DNA from: JAJFUI01 sp039679885 | GTDB taxonomy: Bacteria; Planctomycetota; Planctomycetia; Pirellulales; Thermoguttaceae | Direction: 5' to 3' | NCBI GenBank assembly: GCA_039679885.1 | Contig: JBDKUC010000425.1 | Span: 1 to 35,414 of the forward strand | DNA length: 35,414 bases | Part shown: positions 14,001-23,113 of the stretch, piece after piece | How the letters are laid out: each line of letters starts with the position of its first letter | Position numbering within the stretch: the first letter of the stretch is position 1 | Made by a program: the position numbers and the translations under genes | The notes under the pieces: generated by a model | The model's input: only the letters and a program-made list of their open reading frames with translations | Databases searched by the model: none | What the model was told of the DNA's origin: nothing

Positions 14001-15536
14001 CGCATCGCTGCGGCCGGTGAGGAGCAGTTGGTTCAGCGCGGCCAGCTTCCCCCGCTTCCGTTCTTCGCCCATCCAGACGCCCTGCTGGGGGTTCCAAGAC
14101 CGCGGCCGGTGAAGCAGGTAGAAGAGCGCGCCGGCGCGGCGCCGGTAACGCCGGTTCAGCCGCTCGATCTCTCTGGCGGCGAAGCGGACCAGGCGTTCCT
14201 CATGCGGTGTGCTGCGGCGGTCGCTGTCCGGAAGGTCGGTCACAAGGGCGAAGATCAGGTTCGGCCCGCGATTCGCAAGCCAGCGAAGCTCCAGTTGCCT
14301 GACGAGGTCGCGGACCACGCGGCGGCTGGTCAATAGCGTGGGCACCGCCACCAGCGTCCGCGCGGGGGCCGGAATGCCGTCGGAAAAATCAAGCCGCATC
14401 ACCGGGCGCGGAGGAACGAACAGCGTGAAGAGCCAATTGACCAGGGCGACGGCGAACTGCGAGGCCGCGCCGGCAAGCAGACCGAGCAAGGCCGCGCAGC
14501 CGAAGAGGCCAAAGCCGCGCAACGTCTTCCACGGCAGACACGCAACTGCGGTGGAGACGGCCGCCAGCCACACGAGCAGAACGCTCAGCAGATAGCAGGG
14601 CAATGGCGCCCGGGTCGCCCGGCGGATGGGCCACTGCCACCAAGGAGGCTGATAGCCAATGGCTCGCTCGAAGTTCCCCAAGCCGCGATCGAGCAGCGTG
14701 TAGCCGACGTGCGGACGGATCGTTTTCTCGCGGAGGGTCGCAGAGCCCCTTTTGCCCCGTTCAACGACCGCGGCAACCTGGGCGCGATACAACGCCCGCT
14801 CGGCGACTTGCTGCTCGGTCAGCGGGCAATGCTGGGCCAGTCGTTCGACGACGTGGCGGTAGTGGTCGCGGCTGTCGAAGTCCATCCGCCCATAGATGCC
14901 GGCGGGGTCCTTTCGCAGGACCTGCTCGACAGCGCTTTCGGTTTCGACGAACCGTTTCCAGTCGAGCGCGCCCAGAACGCGTAAGCTGCCGACGCCGTTG
15001 CGCATGGCGCGGAGGTCCGCCGGATCATCCTCGTCGCCCGGCCCTCGTCGCCCGATCCGCTCGGCGGTCCGCCGGAGCATTTCGATGGCGGCCAGCCGGA
15101 GCATGATGGGGATGGCCCAGAGCTCGCCAAGCGTCAGCGACGCCCGCTCCTGGTAAGCGTCGATGAACGCGTGCAAGCTCTCTTGGCTGAGGTGTCCATC
15201 GAGATGCAAGACCAACTCCAAAGCCAGTTCATAGACCCGCGGCAAGCCTTGATGCGGGCCTTCGCACAGACATGGCAGCCCGCTGCTGTATCGGCGAGGC
15301 AGGTCGTGGCGCGCGACGCGAATCTGCTCCTGGATCAAGTAGTGATTGTCGAGCAGCCACGCGGCCGATTCGGCGACGACCGCTCCCGGCGAAGCGCTCC
15401 GCAGCCGCTGGCAGCCGTCTTGGATGACGCGGGCGTTGGCGTCGAGCCGATCCAGGAGTTGTGCACGGCTGGACCCGCCGCCCGTGCGATGAGCAGCCAG
15501 TTGCCTGGCATGGCGGCAGAGTTCTTCCCGATTCAC
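10908..15536 (-). CDS. NdvB/ChvB-like GT84 glucan synthase with glycoamylase domain, no GH94 domain
   Basis: The product has ~1540 residues. The chosen start is GTG 15536, because GGAG lies 9 nt upstream; a TTG at 15551 is in frame and possible. An N-terminal soluble region (~1-310) is followed by membrane segments (~315-380), a GT2-like GT84 glycosyltransferase core (~400-700) with TLDADTQLPP, SHDLIEG and a RRHRWIRGDWQ motif, more membrane segments (~730-770 and ~855-895), and a C-terminal glycoamylase-type domain (FGVPGLGLMRGLDEYLVVAP, FFDAIDYT, MAHHSGMTLLAFTNVLLG). Classical NdvB is ~2800 residues and continues into a GH94 phosphorylase that sets ring size; here the protein stops right after the glycoamylase domain. 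It is expected at the inner membrane using a nucleotide sugar. The gene overlaps the end of the upstream ABC exporter region, suggesting coupled translation. Its exact product is unknown. Confidence 0.88.
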   Translation of the reverse strand: MNREELCRHARQLAAHRTGGGSSRAQLLDRLDANARVIQDGCQRLRSASPGAVVAESAAWLLDNHYLIQEQIRVARHDLPRRYSSGLPCLCEGPHQGLPRVYELALELVLHLDGHLSQESLHAFIDAYQERASLTLGELWAIPIMLRLAAIEMLRRTAERIGRRGPGDEDDPADLRAMRNGVGSLRVLGALDWKRFVETESAVEQVLRKDPAGIYGRMDFDSRDHYRHVVERLAQHCPLTEQQVAERALYRAQVAAVVERGKRGSATLREKTIRPHVGYTLLDRGLGNFERAIGYQPPWWQWPIRRATRAPLPCYLLSVLLVWLAAVSTAVACLPWKTLRGFGLFGCAALLGLLAGAASQFAVALVNWLFTLFVPPRPVMRLDFSDGIPAPARTLVAVPTLLTSRRVVRDLVRQLELRWLANRGPNLIFALVTDLPDSDRRSTPHEERLVRFAAREIERLNRRYRRRAGALFYLLHRPRSWNPQQGVWMGEERKRGKLAALNQLLLTGRSDAFSVTVGDLKGVVGVRYVITLDADTQLPPATACAMVGCMAHPLNWPEIDPATRIVTRGYAILQPRTGATISDSRRSLFSRLLAADAGIDPYTRQTSDVYHDLFGRGSFIGKGIYDVAAFERVLAGRFPANRILSHDLIEGCYAGSGLVSDIELFEHVPRGLLADAGRRHRWIRGDWQIGGWLRGRVPSANGATANPLDGLSRWKLFDNLRRSVSPLFLLGFLTAGLIAAPDLAIVWTLMAAVLVFGPAAVAALPGLLRRPDEMPRWLHVQNQGRGLLRALAADALGCCTLPFVAYSNADAIGRTLYRLCVSHRNLLEWTTASDAEAGAAETCGQHYRAMWPCVAASAAIAIAIPLFGGQASLWAAAVLLSWLFGPPLAWWVSRPPRIPAPLLDNQVRQLRRWARQTWHYFEETVGPEDHWLPPDNVQDSPRPMVAHRVSPTNIGMSLLADLAARDLGYLPTATLLERARHVFESLGRMRRYRGHFLNWYDTRTLEPAGARYVSSVDSGNLWGALMVFRAGLAELRERPLVNPQLLDGLRDTLDVIARLRRAGHSPFDACLARLQEQCSRRLGGGARRACGRLCRIRTLAASLASASAAEPEAVQRWTRALVRQSAGVHRDIARLAFWIRLPALFDNTEVADAPAVGRRLPFAVEAAGGVETSVDPSSGNGGLQVICHPATAIEADGRRLLATLHAQIVRLDRRCSLRQLAAAAQHIADQIAAIRPGHAATGGLLGLIARAAAQAASAAREELHRVAALRKECQRFSRMDFRFLYHPQRKLLAIGFDVDRRRRENSYYGLLASEARLTSFLALSHGQLPIEHWFALGRMIAVVDRRPVLLSWSGSMFEHLMPPLLMPAEDQTLLESSCRRAVRRQIAFGRRHAIPWGISESCHAQLNEDQAYHYRMFGVPGLGLMRGLDEYLVVAPYASALAAMVDAPQAVENLERLERSGCLGPMGFFDAIDYTAMRNGDASVPRCKTVMAHHSGMTLLAFTNVLLGWPMRRRFLATRRHEAFSVLLEERWPRSFRPIDPP

Positions 15537-15540
15537 GGCG

Positions 15541-18327
15541 TCAGTCTCCAAAATAGAGCGTCAGAAGCCGTTGCTGCCGTCTCGGAAGCGTCCCGCGATC
15601 GGGAATGACGAAGTAGTTGCCGCCGGCGTCGGCCAAAAGCAGGCCATCCGAGCCAAACGGCTGGGCGCCCTCGCCGGGTTTGTCGAGGCGGAGCGACGCC
15701 AGCCCGCCATCCGTGGCCACTTCCAACGTGAGGACATTCTCACTCGCCCGCATCTGACGGATCTCGCGCACACGCCGGAGCAGATAGTGGCGTCCGAGCG
15801 ACTGCTCGATGGCTTGCCGAGCGTCGGGCGGCCAGTGGCGCAGCGATTCGACGATGCCAAGCTCGCGCTCCCGGCCGGACGGCTGGCGGCAGCGGAGGCA
15901 AACGTACTCGCGCTGATAGCCCGTTGGGAACGCACAGGCCGCATAGACGCCGTCCGCGGTCGCCTGCTCGGTGGTCACTCGCAACCATCCCTGCCCGTCG
16001 TTGGCGATGTGAGTTGTCCGAGGATCGAGCCAGGGGATTGCCGTCTCCGAAGCCGCGTCGTCGTGTGCAGGATCGCTCGCGGCGGCGTGCGAAGCGCTTG
16101 GCTCGCCCTCGGCCAGATGGGGGCCGAGGCGCGACGCGGCGACGGTTGCTTCCAGCCGCCGCTGAAGATCGGACAGACGCCACTGGAGGTTGGCCAGGCG
16201 GCTGTAGACGCCGCCCCGAGCGAGGAGTTCGTCGGGCGTGCCTTGCTCGATGAGTTGGCCCTGATCGAATACCAGCAGCCGGTTCGCGCCGCCCAACGTG
16301 GAGAGGCGATGCGAGATCACGATGGCCGTTCGCCGGCGGGTCCAACGTCGCAGCGTGTTGCAGATCGCGCGTTCCGATTCCGCGTCGATGTTCGACGTGG
16401 CCTCGTCCAGGATCAGGACCGGCGGATTGAACAGCAGCGCGCGAGCGATCGAGAGACGCTGGCGCTGTCCGCCCGAGAGCCCCAAACCGCCCTCGCGGAG
16501 TTGCGTCGAATAGGCCAGCGGCATTTCCATGACGAAGTCATGGGCGTCGGCCTCGATCGCCGCCAGCAAGATTTGCTCGGGCGTCGCTTCGGCGTTGCCG
16601 TAGGCGATGTTTTCCGCCACCGTGCCGCGGAATAGGAACGGGTCTTGCGGCACCATGCCGATTTGCCGCCGCAGGTCCTTCGGGCTGAGCTGCCGAACGT
16701 CGATGCCGTCCAGGCAGATGCGTCCGGAGTCCGGTTCGTAGAGCCGGCCGAGCAGGCTGACGAGCGTCGACTTGCCGGAGCCGCTCCGTCCGACGATGCC
16801 CAGCAGTTCGCCTGGCCGGACGGAAAAGCTGACGTTTGTGAGGACTGGCCGGCTCTTGTCATAGCCGAACGAGAGGTGCTCGACGTCGATTCGCCCGGCC
16901 GCTCGCGCCAATGGCTCGGGCGATTCGCACGTATGATTTTCGTTCGGCGTTTTGAGCACGTCGCAGATCCGGCGGCTGGTCCCGAAGAAATTGGCGAACC
17001 AGGCCGTCGATTCGGCGATTGACGTCAGCGGGGCGTAGAACATGGCCAAGTAGGCCAAGAACGCCATCAGCGAGCCGAGCGTCATCTGCCCGCTCAGGAC
17101 GTCGCGGCCGCCGACATACCAGACGGCCAGCCCGCCGATGGCGAACAACAGGCCCATCATGGCGGTGAACGCGGAGGTCGAGATATCGACCGTGCGACGG
17201 GAGTCGCGGAGGCGACGGCTCGACGCGCGGAAGCGGCGGACCTCCTGCTCTTCCTGGACGAATGACTTGACGACCCGGATGCCTGACAACATGCCCATCA
17301 GGGCGGTTGCCTGCTTGCCGACCGCCTCCCAGTAATGGTGCTGGCGGGGCTGCAAATAGCGAGTGAAATACCAACTGCCGGCGAGAATCAGCGGCATTGG
17401 CAGCAGCGTGATGACGGCCAGTTTGGGGTTGAGATAGAACAGCGCGACGCTGATGCCCATCAGTTGGAGCGACTGGAGCAACAGCCCGCTCGTCATGTGA
17501 TAGATCAACGTGTGGAGCGTCTCGGTGTCGTAGGCGACCTGGCTCATGAGGACGCCGACTTGGTTGCGGTCGTGGAACGCCAGCGGCAGCGCGTTGAGTT
17601 TCTCGACCAGCGCATCGCGGAGGTTAGCCGTCATCGCCGTGCCGACGCGGCTGGAAACGCAGCCCTTCCAGACGGTCACCAGCATGCTGGCGACGCGGAC
17701 GAGCAGAAGTCCGGTGACGATCGCCAGCAAGAGAAACAGCAGCTCTGCGGATGGATGCTTGACGACGTCCGCCGTCAAAACCCGGTCGACAAGCATGCGC
17801 TGAAGCAAGGGCGGGATCACCTCGATCCCGACGATGGCGGCCGAGAGGCACAAGAGCAGAAGGACGCTGGAACTGAAAGGTCGCAGCAAGGACAGGAGCC
17901 GCACGGGTTGCGGCCCGGCGACGGTTTCTTTCAACTCAACGCCAAGCCGGGCGGCCGAATCGCCGTTCGGCGCCCCCGCAGCCACGACACGCCGTTGCGA
18001 ATTGAGGCGGGCGACCGTCTCGCTTAGCGTGGCGTCCACCTTTCCGGGGCGGCGCAATAGATCGATCCAGCGCCCGGCCACCTGGCCTTGGAGAAAGCAG
18101 GAACCGATGGTCGGCTGAATGCGAAAGCCGTCTAGCCGTTCGAGCGGCCACCGCCGCTGCTTCTCCGGGCATCCGTTGCCAACCACCAACGTGCGGCCAT
18201 CGAGCATCAGCCGTTCGGGAGAGGCCCGCCCGTCCAGATCGACGCTCGTCTCAAGAGTGAGCGAAGGCCCAACTGCCTCGGCATCATGGCCGTTGCCCCC
18301 CGGGGGCTTCCGACAAGTCGGCACCAT
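15541..18327 (-). CDS. ABC exporter with N-terminal PH-like and C-terminal DUF1854-like domains
   Basis: The product has 928 residues from ATG 18327, with AGGAGG 5 nt upstream. Residues ~25-110 form a small beta-rich domain resembling a PH-like fold. A six-helix exporter transmembrane domain follows (~150-445). The nucleotide-binding domain (~475-715) has Walker A GRSGSGKST (513-521), signature LSGGQ (617-621), Walker B LILDEAT (638-644) and the H-loop histidine in ISHRLS, so it looks competent. After a linker, residues ~760-928 match my recollection of DUF1854 (motifs WLDPRTTHI, ESLRHWPPDARQAIEQSL, RRVREIR). As a half-transporter it should act as a homodimer. It lies directly upstream of the GT84 synthase, with the genes nearly abutting or overlapping by 11 bp. 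This parallels ndvA/chvA beside ndvB/chvB, where the ABC protein exports the glucan. DUF1854 transporters are also linked to cyanophycin genes in other bacteria; none is visible here. Confidence 0.9.
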   Translation of the reverse strand: MVPTCRKPPGGNGHDAEAVGPSLTLETSVDLDGRASPERLMLDGRTLVVGNGCPEKQRRWPLERLDGFRIQPTIGSCFLQGQVAGRWIDLLRRPGKVDATLSETVARLNSQRRVVAAGAPNGDSAARLGVELKETVAGPQPVRLLSLLRPFSSSVLLLLCLSAAIVGIEVIPPLLQRMLVDRVLTADVVKHPSAELLFLLLAIVTGLLLVRVASMLVTVWKGCVSSRVGTAMTANLRDALVEKLNALPLAFHDRNQVGVLMSQVAYDTETLHTLIYHMTSGLLLQSLQLMGISVALFYLNPKLAVITLLPMPLILAGSWYFTRYLQPRQHHYWEAVGKQATALMGMLSGIRVVKSFVQEEQEVRRFRASSRRLRDSRRTVDISTSAFTAMMGLLFAIGGLAVWYVGGRDVLSGQMTLGSLMAFLAYLAMFYAPLTSIAESTAWFANFFGTSRRICDVLKTPNENHTCESPEPLARAAGRIDVEHLSFGYDKSRPVLTNVSFSVRPGELLGIVGRSGSGKSTLVSLLGRLYEPDSGRICLDGIDVRQLSPKDLRRQIGMVPQDPFLFRGTVAENIAYGNAEATPEQILLAAIEADAHDFVMEMPLAYSTQLREGGLGLSGGQRQRLSIARALLFNPPVLILDEATSNIDAESERAICNTLRRWTRRRTAIVISHRLSTLGGANRLLVFDQGQLIEQGTPDELLARGGVYSRLANLQWRLSDLQRRLEATVAASRLGPHLAEGEPSASHAAASDPAHDDAASETAIPWLDPRTTHIANDGQGWLRVTTEQATADGVYAACAFPTGYQREYVCLRCRQPSGRERELGIVESLRHWPPDARQAIEQSLGRHYLLRRVREIRQMRASENVLTLEVATDGGLASLRLDKPGEGAQPFGSDGLLLADAGGNYFVIPDRGTLPRRQQRLLTLYFGD

Positions 18328-18546
18328 CCTCTCCTCCTATCGCAATCGCAACGATCAACGCGCAAGGTGGCGCGAGAATTATTCGCAAGGAGATGCTCGC
18401 GGCAATCAGCGACAAAGGGGGAAAGCCGAACGACATGCGAGGTAAGAAGACGCCCTATCACCCCGCTGGCGGCTCGCGCGACGGAAGATCCGGACGCTCG
18501 ACCGTCTGCATCGTCCTGATGTGGGCATGGTTCAGAACGGCATATC

Positions 18547-18756
18547 CTACATGCGCGACATCTTGACGTAGCGCTTCAGGTCGGCCTGGAAATAGGCGAC
18601 GCCGCCGAGCGCGACGGCCGCGGCCACGGTCGGAAGGATCCACCAGGCGTGGGAACACATCTGGCGCGCGATGTAGCGGGGCTTCGATTCCGTATTGGCG
18701 AGCGTCTCCGAGCGGCAGACGGGGCACGCCATGCGGTGAATCATCTTCTTCCACAT
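18547..18756 (-). CDS. 69-residue CxxC single-pass membrane protein at the end of the hydrogenase operon
   Basis: It starts at ATG 18756, with AAGGAG 8 nt upstream, and ends at 18547. Near the N-terminus is a CPVC motif that could be half of a zinc or metal knuckle, with a further Cys in the segment ARQMCSHAWW. One hydrophobic segment (WILPTVAAAVALGGVAYFQ) is followed by a short basic tail. No family is recognised. The gene lies 45 bp after the hydrogenase maturation protease on the same strand, so it is probably the last gene of the hydrogenase operon. It might tether or electronically connect the enzyme to the membrane, but that is inference from position alone. Confidence 0.7.
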   Translation of the reverse strand: MWKKMIHRMACPVCRSETLANTESKPRYIARQMCSHAWWILPTVAAAVALGGVAYFQADLKRYVKMSRM

Positions 18757-18801
18757 GATAGTTCTCCTTTCAACTTCTCAATCGAGCCCCCGCCGCCTGT
18801 T

Positions 18802-19341
18802 TCAGGTCGCGGTCGCCGTTTGCGGTCGCGGCGGTCGGCTCCGGTGGCTCCTCAGCAGCCGGGCAACGGTGGATCGGACGACGCGAACCGCCTCGTCCAC
18901 CGCCCGCTGCACCGGCGGGCTCAGTCCGATGGGCGGATCGCCCCCGTCGCTGGCCGGTTGCGGCTCGCAAGCGACAAGCAGCACCTTCGGCGAAGTTTTG
19001 CCCAGCGTCTGCGCCATGCGGAGCACGGAGGCCGGATCCAGGCTGTGCATGTCGGACAACTCCGGCTCCAGCGACTCGTGCCAGCTTGGCCGAACGTCCG
19101 GCTCGATGATGTAGAGCGTTCCGGGCGGGTCGCCGCGCGAGGCGGCGTCCACGAGAATCACCGTCTCGTAGCCGTCCGCGAAGGCATACATCAGGTCCAC
19201 GCCGCGGATGCCGAAATCCACGACCCGCACGCTTTTCGGCAGGCGGCGGCGCAGGAGCCGTTGAGCCACTTCGACGCCGAACGCGTCGTCGCCCAAAAAG
19301 ATGTTTCCGACGCCAGCGATAAGTATCCTCGCGGTAGTCAT
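18802..19341 (-). CDS. hydrogenase maturation protease (peptidase M52, HyaD/HybD family)
   Basis: The product has 179 residues from ATG 19341. It opens with the family hallmark ILIAGVGNIFLGDDAFGVEV. The three nickel-sensing ligands of HybD (Glu16, Asp62, His93) correspond to Glu24, Asp65 (in VILVDAAS) and His99 (in SDMHSLDP). Enzymes of this family clip the C-terminal peptide of the hydrogenase large subunit after nickel insertion, which closes the active site. The substrate is encoded in the same operon: the large subunit ends DPCLPCGVH followed by a 21-residue tail. The C-terminal ~20 residues of the protease are Arg/Pro-rich and beyond the usual domain. The hyp genes for cofactor assembly are not in this window. 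Confidence 0.93.
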   Translation of the reverse strand: MTTARILIAGVGNIFLGDDAFGVEVAQRLLRRRLPKSVRVVDFGIRGVDLMYAFADGYETVILVDAASRGDPPGTLYIIEPDVRPSWHESLEPELSDMHSLDPASVLRMAQTLGKTSPKVLLVACEPQPASDGGDPPIGLSPPVQRAVDEAVRVVRSTVARLLRSHRSRPPRPQTATAT

Positions 19342-19375
19342 GGAAAATGCTCTGCCGCTGTCTCGTTACGCCGTC

Positions 19376-19675
19376 TCAGGATTCCAGCGGATCGACTTCG
19401 TCCAGGTGAAAGAAGAACCGGTGGCCCGACTGACGCAGGAGCCCCAGGTCGCGGCCCGGATCATCGTCGAGCGTCACGGCCAGATAAAGGTGGTCCTCGA
19501 AGTCTTGTTCGATCGACTCGATCGTCGCAATCTGCCCCGCCAAGACCGTGTCCAGGATGTCGGCCCGGGCCGAAGGCCGCAGGCGGACGCGATGGCCCGG
19601 CGACAACTCGACGTCACCGACGTACGCGGAGGCCACCGGATGGCGATCGGTCTCGGAGTTCCATGTGTAGAGCAT
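19376..19675 (-). CDS. 99-residue hydrogenase-operon protein of unknown function
   Basis: The proposed start is ATG 19675 (MLYTWNSETDRHPVASAYVG). A longer in-frame extension to 20059 exists but runs through the neighbouring 76-residue gene and into the large-subunit gene, so it is rejected. The sequence is acidic and compact, with a notable block TLDDDPGRDLG followed by GHRFFFHLDEVDPL near the C-terminus. I recall similar small proteins with a GHRFFF-type ending beside group 1h hydrogenases in other phyla, but could not check this. It lies 8 bp after the 76-residue gene and 34 bp before the maturation protease, so an operon role in assembly or stability is likely but undefined. Confidence 0.75.
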   Translation of the reverse strand: MLYTWNSETDRHPVASAYVGDVELSPGHRVRLRPSARADILDTVLAGQIATIESIEQDFEDHLYLAVTLDDDPGRDLGLLRQSGHRFFFHLDEVDPLES

Positions 19676-19683
19676 GAGATTGC

Positions 19684-19914
19684 CTACGCCGGTGGAATGT
19701 GGGGCATCCGCGGATCGATCGGCTCGCGGGCCTTGGCGTTCAGGCTCGTCGAGTCCCGGGCGGTCCGCACCAGGTTTGGGTCGTCGCGGCCGGGCTCGCG
19801 CCCGTAGCGAATCACCCATTCCTCGCCTTTGATCGTGCCCGGCGAATGGGCTGGCAACGTCGCCACGTCGGGCTGATGCGATAACGCACGCAACCACGAA
19901 TAGGTCTTGGCCAT
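19684..19914 (-). CDS. 76-residue small protein downstream of hydrogenase large subunit
   Basis: It starts at ATG 19914 with AAGGAG 8 nt upstream (on the minus strand). The protein begins MAKTYSWLRALSHQPDVATL and includes the segment KGEEWVIRYGREPGRDDPN, with no membrane segment and no cysteines. It sits 57 bp after the large-subunit stop and 8 bp before the next gene. No family is recognised. A good ribosome-binding site and tight packing in the operon support a real gene. A chaperone-like or subunit-like role is possible, but nothing in the sequence shows it. Confidence 0.7.
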   Translation of the reverse strand: MAKTYSWLRALSHQPDVATLPAHSPGTIKGEEWVIRYGREPGRDDPNLVRTARDSTSLNAKAREPIDPRMPHIPPA

Positions 19915-19971
19915 GGCCGATCTCCTTGCGGTCGTTGGGCGTCGGCGACCAGAGCCGCCTCCTCCAATCGC

Positions 19972-21768
19972 TCAGCCTTGGACGCCGAACATCGGTGAGT
20001 GCCTCGCCTCCAACAGCTTGCCTTCGCCCGTGTACATGTGGACGCCGCAGGGCAGGCAAGGGTCAAAGCTCCGCACGGTGCGCATGATGTCAATTCCCTT
20101 GAACGTGTCGCGGCCGCTCTCCTCGAAAATCGGCGTGTTCTGCACCGCGTCCTCGTAAGGGCCGGGCGTCCCATAGATGTCGCGAGGGCTCGCGTTCCAC
20201 GGCGTCGGCGGGTACGGATGGTAGTTCGCGATCACGCCGTCGCGGATGACCATGTGGTGCGAAAGGACGCCGCGGACCGACTCGTGGAAGCCGCAGCCAA
20301 TGGCCTCGTCGGGAACCCGGAACTCGTTGAACGTTCGGGTTCGCCCCGCGTAGACGTCTTTCATCGCCTGCTCGACGAAGTAGATCGCCGCGGCTGTTGC
20401 GTAAGCCTGAAAGTAGCTGCGGGCCCGATCGCGCTCGATCGTGTTGCTGAATTGGGGGATCTTCCATTCGAGCTTCATTTCCGGTTTCAATCCGGTCTTG
20501 GGCAGCCGGATTTCGACGCTGTGACCCGTCGCCTTGACATAACCAAAGTCGACCAGCCCGCTCAGCGCGGTCGACCAGAGGCGGGCCAACGGGCCGCCGC
20601 CGGTGTCCATCGCCAGGTGCTTGCCGCTGTCCTTGTCGTACCAACGGGGCGACATCACCCACGAGTAGCGGCTCTGGAAATCGCGATTCTGAGGCCGCGG
20701 AATGGTCGTCTGATTCCACGGATGCTGCCGATCGACCGGATTGCCGAGCGGATCCTGCGAGACAAATGTCGGCGCGTCGTTCCAGTCCTCGTAGTACGAG
20801 CTGCCCAGCAGGATGCGGATGCCCAGGTTGATGTCGACGAGGTTGTTCGTCACCAGCCGCCCGTCGACGATGATGCCGGGCGTGACGTACATCGCGCGGC
20901 CCCAGTCCCCCATCCGCTTGTAGGTGTAATCGCACACGTTCGGGTCGTTCCATGCGCCCCAGCAGGCCAGCAAGATTCGGCGTTTGCCTACCTGTTCATA
21001 GCCGGGCATCGCCTCGTAGATGAAGTCGAACAGATCGTCGTGCAGCGGGACGATCATCTTCATGTAGTCGACGTACTTCATCAGCCGCGTCAGGTAATCG
21101 GTGAAGACCTGGATGCTCGGCACCGTTCCCACCCCGCCGGGATAGAGAGTCGACGGATGGACGTGGCGGCCCTCCATCAGACAGAACATCTCCCGGCAGT
21201 GGCGGCTCATCTGCAGGGCCTGCCGGTAGAGTTCGCCGGTGAACGGGTTCAAGGCCCTCATGATGTCGGCGATTGTGCGGTAGCCGTGGAAGCGGGCATG
21301 CCGCGCCTCGGTCTTCTCGGCCTTTGAGAACACGGCCGGATTGGTCTCCTTCACCATCCGCTCGCAAAAATCGACGGCCACGAGGTTGTCCTGGAACAGG
21401 CAGTGGTCGAACATGTATTCGGCCGCCTCGCCCAGGTTGATGATCCATTCGGCGATGCTAGGGAACCGGATCCCAAAAGCCATGTTCTGCGCGTACGTCG
21501 AGCAGGTCGCGTGGTTGTCGCCACAGATGCCGCAGATGCGGGACGTGATGAAGTGCGCGTCGCGGGGGTCCTTTCCCTGCATGAAGATGCTGTATCCGCG
21601 GAAGATCGAGGAAGTGCTGTAGCACTCGGCGATCGCTCGGCGCTCGAAATCGATTTTCGTGTGGATCCCGAGACTTCCTACCACGCGTGTGATCGGGTCC
21701 CACGACATTTCGATCAGCCGGCGAGATTCGCTCTGCGCCTTGGCTTCAGGCATCATCGCGGTGGGCAT
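19972..21768 (-). CDS. hhyL: group 1h [NiFe] hydrogenase large subunit
   Basis: The product has 598 residues from ATG 21768, with AAGGAG 8 nt upstream. The L1 motif RICGICGDNH (Cys79, Cys82) and L2 motif DPCLPCGVH (Cys571, Cys574) supply the four cysteines that bind the Ni-Fe(CN)2CO centre. A 21-residue tail after His577 is the peptide expected to be removed by the maturation protease encoded downstream. The length, the RGYSIFMQGKDPRDAHF segment and the small-subunit partner place it in group 1h (formerly group 5), enzymes known for oxidising H2 at atmospheric levels during persistence or mixotrophy in soil actinobacteria, acidobacteria and others. It pairs with the small subunit encoded 103 bp upstream. 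Confidence 0.96.
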   Translation of the reverse strand: MPTAMMPEAKAQSESRRLIEMSWDPITRVVGSLGIHTKIDFERRAIAECYSTSSIFRGYSIFMQGKDPRDAHFITSRICGICGDNHATCSTYAQNMAFGIRFPSIAEWIINLGEAAEYMFDHCLFQDNLVAVDFCERMVKETNPAVFSKAEKTEARHARFHGYRTIADIMRALNPFTGELYRQALQMSRHCREMFCLMEGRHVHPSTLYPGGVGTVPSIQVFTDYLTRLMKYVDYMKMIVPLHDDLFDFIYEAMPGYEQVGKRRILLACWGAWNDPNVCDYTYKRMGDWGRAMYVTPGIIVDGRLVTNNLVDINLGIRILLGSSYYEDWNDAPTFVSQDPLGNPVDRQHPWNQTTIPRPQNRDFQSRYSWVMSPRWYDKDSGKHLAMDTGGGPLARLWSTALSGLVDFGYVKATGHSVEIRLPKTGLKPEMKLEWKIPQFSNTIERDRARSYFQAYATAAAIYFVEQAMKDVYAGRTRTFNEFRVPDEAIGCGFHESVRGVLSHHMVIRDGVIANYHPYPPTPWNASPRDIYGTPGPYEDAVQNTPIFEESGRDTFKGIDIMRTVRSFDPCLPCGVHMYTGEGKLLEARHSPMFGVQG

Positions 21769-21830
21769 CGTTCGGCTCCTTAATCTGCTTAAATCTGGGC
21801 AAACGGATCGCCGGCGCAGACGCCGTCAGG

Positions 21831-21855
21831 CCGCGCGACCGTCCGCGACGCGCGG
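21831..21855. other. GC-rich hairpin between hhyS and hhyL
   Basis: CCGCGCG (21831-21837) and CGCGCGG (21849-21855) form a 7 bp stem in the 103 bp gap between the two structural genes. There is no T-run on the minus strand, so it is not a clear terminator. It could stabilise the hhyS message end or tune the subunit ratio. Confidence 0.35.
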
Positions 21856-21871
21856 TCGGCTCAAAACGCCG

Positions 21872-22936
<1,065 letters not shown>

Positions 22937-23113
22937 CGGCATGCCTCCTTCCCTGTCGCGGGGACCCGTGGCTCGCTTACTGCACTTGGCGGGGCGGTCG
23001 CCGGCCTGACCGGCGAGCGACACGCCCGCCGCTTTGCGTTGCGCAGCCGTTGTGCAAACGGCGGGCCGTCATCGTGGGAGTCACTCTTCGGCCTCTACGG
23101 CAGACTGAGCCCA
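22937..23113 (-). promoter_or_regulatory. leader and probable promoter region of the hydrogenase operon
   Basis: This non-coding stretch precedes hhyS. Two palindromes are visible: TCGCCGG / CCGGCGA at 22998-23016 (7 bp arms, 5 nt loop) and GCCGTT / AACGGC at 23046-23062 (6 bp arms, 5 nt loop). Either could be an operator or an mRNA hairpin. I find no convincing -35/-10 pair and no clear sigma54 site. No gene is seen on the other strand. Confidence 0.35.

Noticed and set aside
10908..15551. full-length cyclic beta-1,2-glucan synthase
   Set aside because: The protein stops just after the glycoamylase domain, and no GH94-like sequence follows on any frame nearby, so calling it a complete NdvB would be wrong.
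19376..20059. 227-codon version of the 99-residue hydrogenase-operon gene
   Set aside because: The extension crosses the 76-residue gene and the end of hhyL in another frame and reads as Arg-rich shadow sequence. ATG 19675 is the sensible start.
19999..21327. 442-codon plus-strand frame opposite hhyL
   Set aside because: It is antisense to the hydrogenase large subunit, which is certain; the frame is a shadow.
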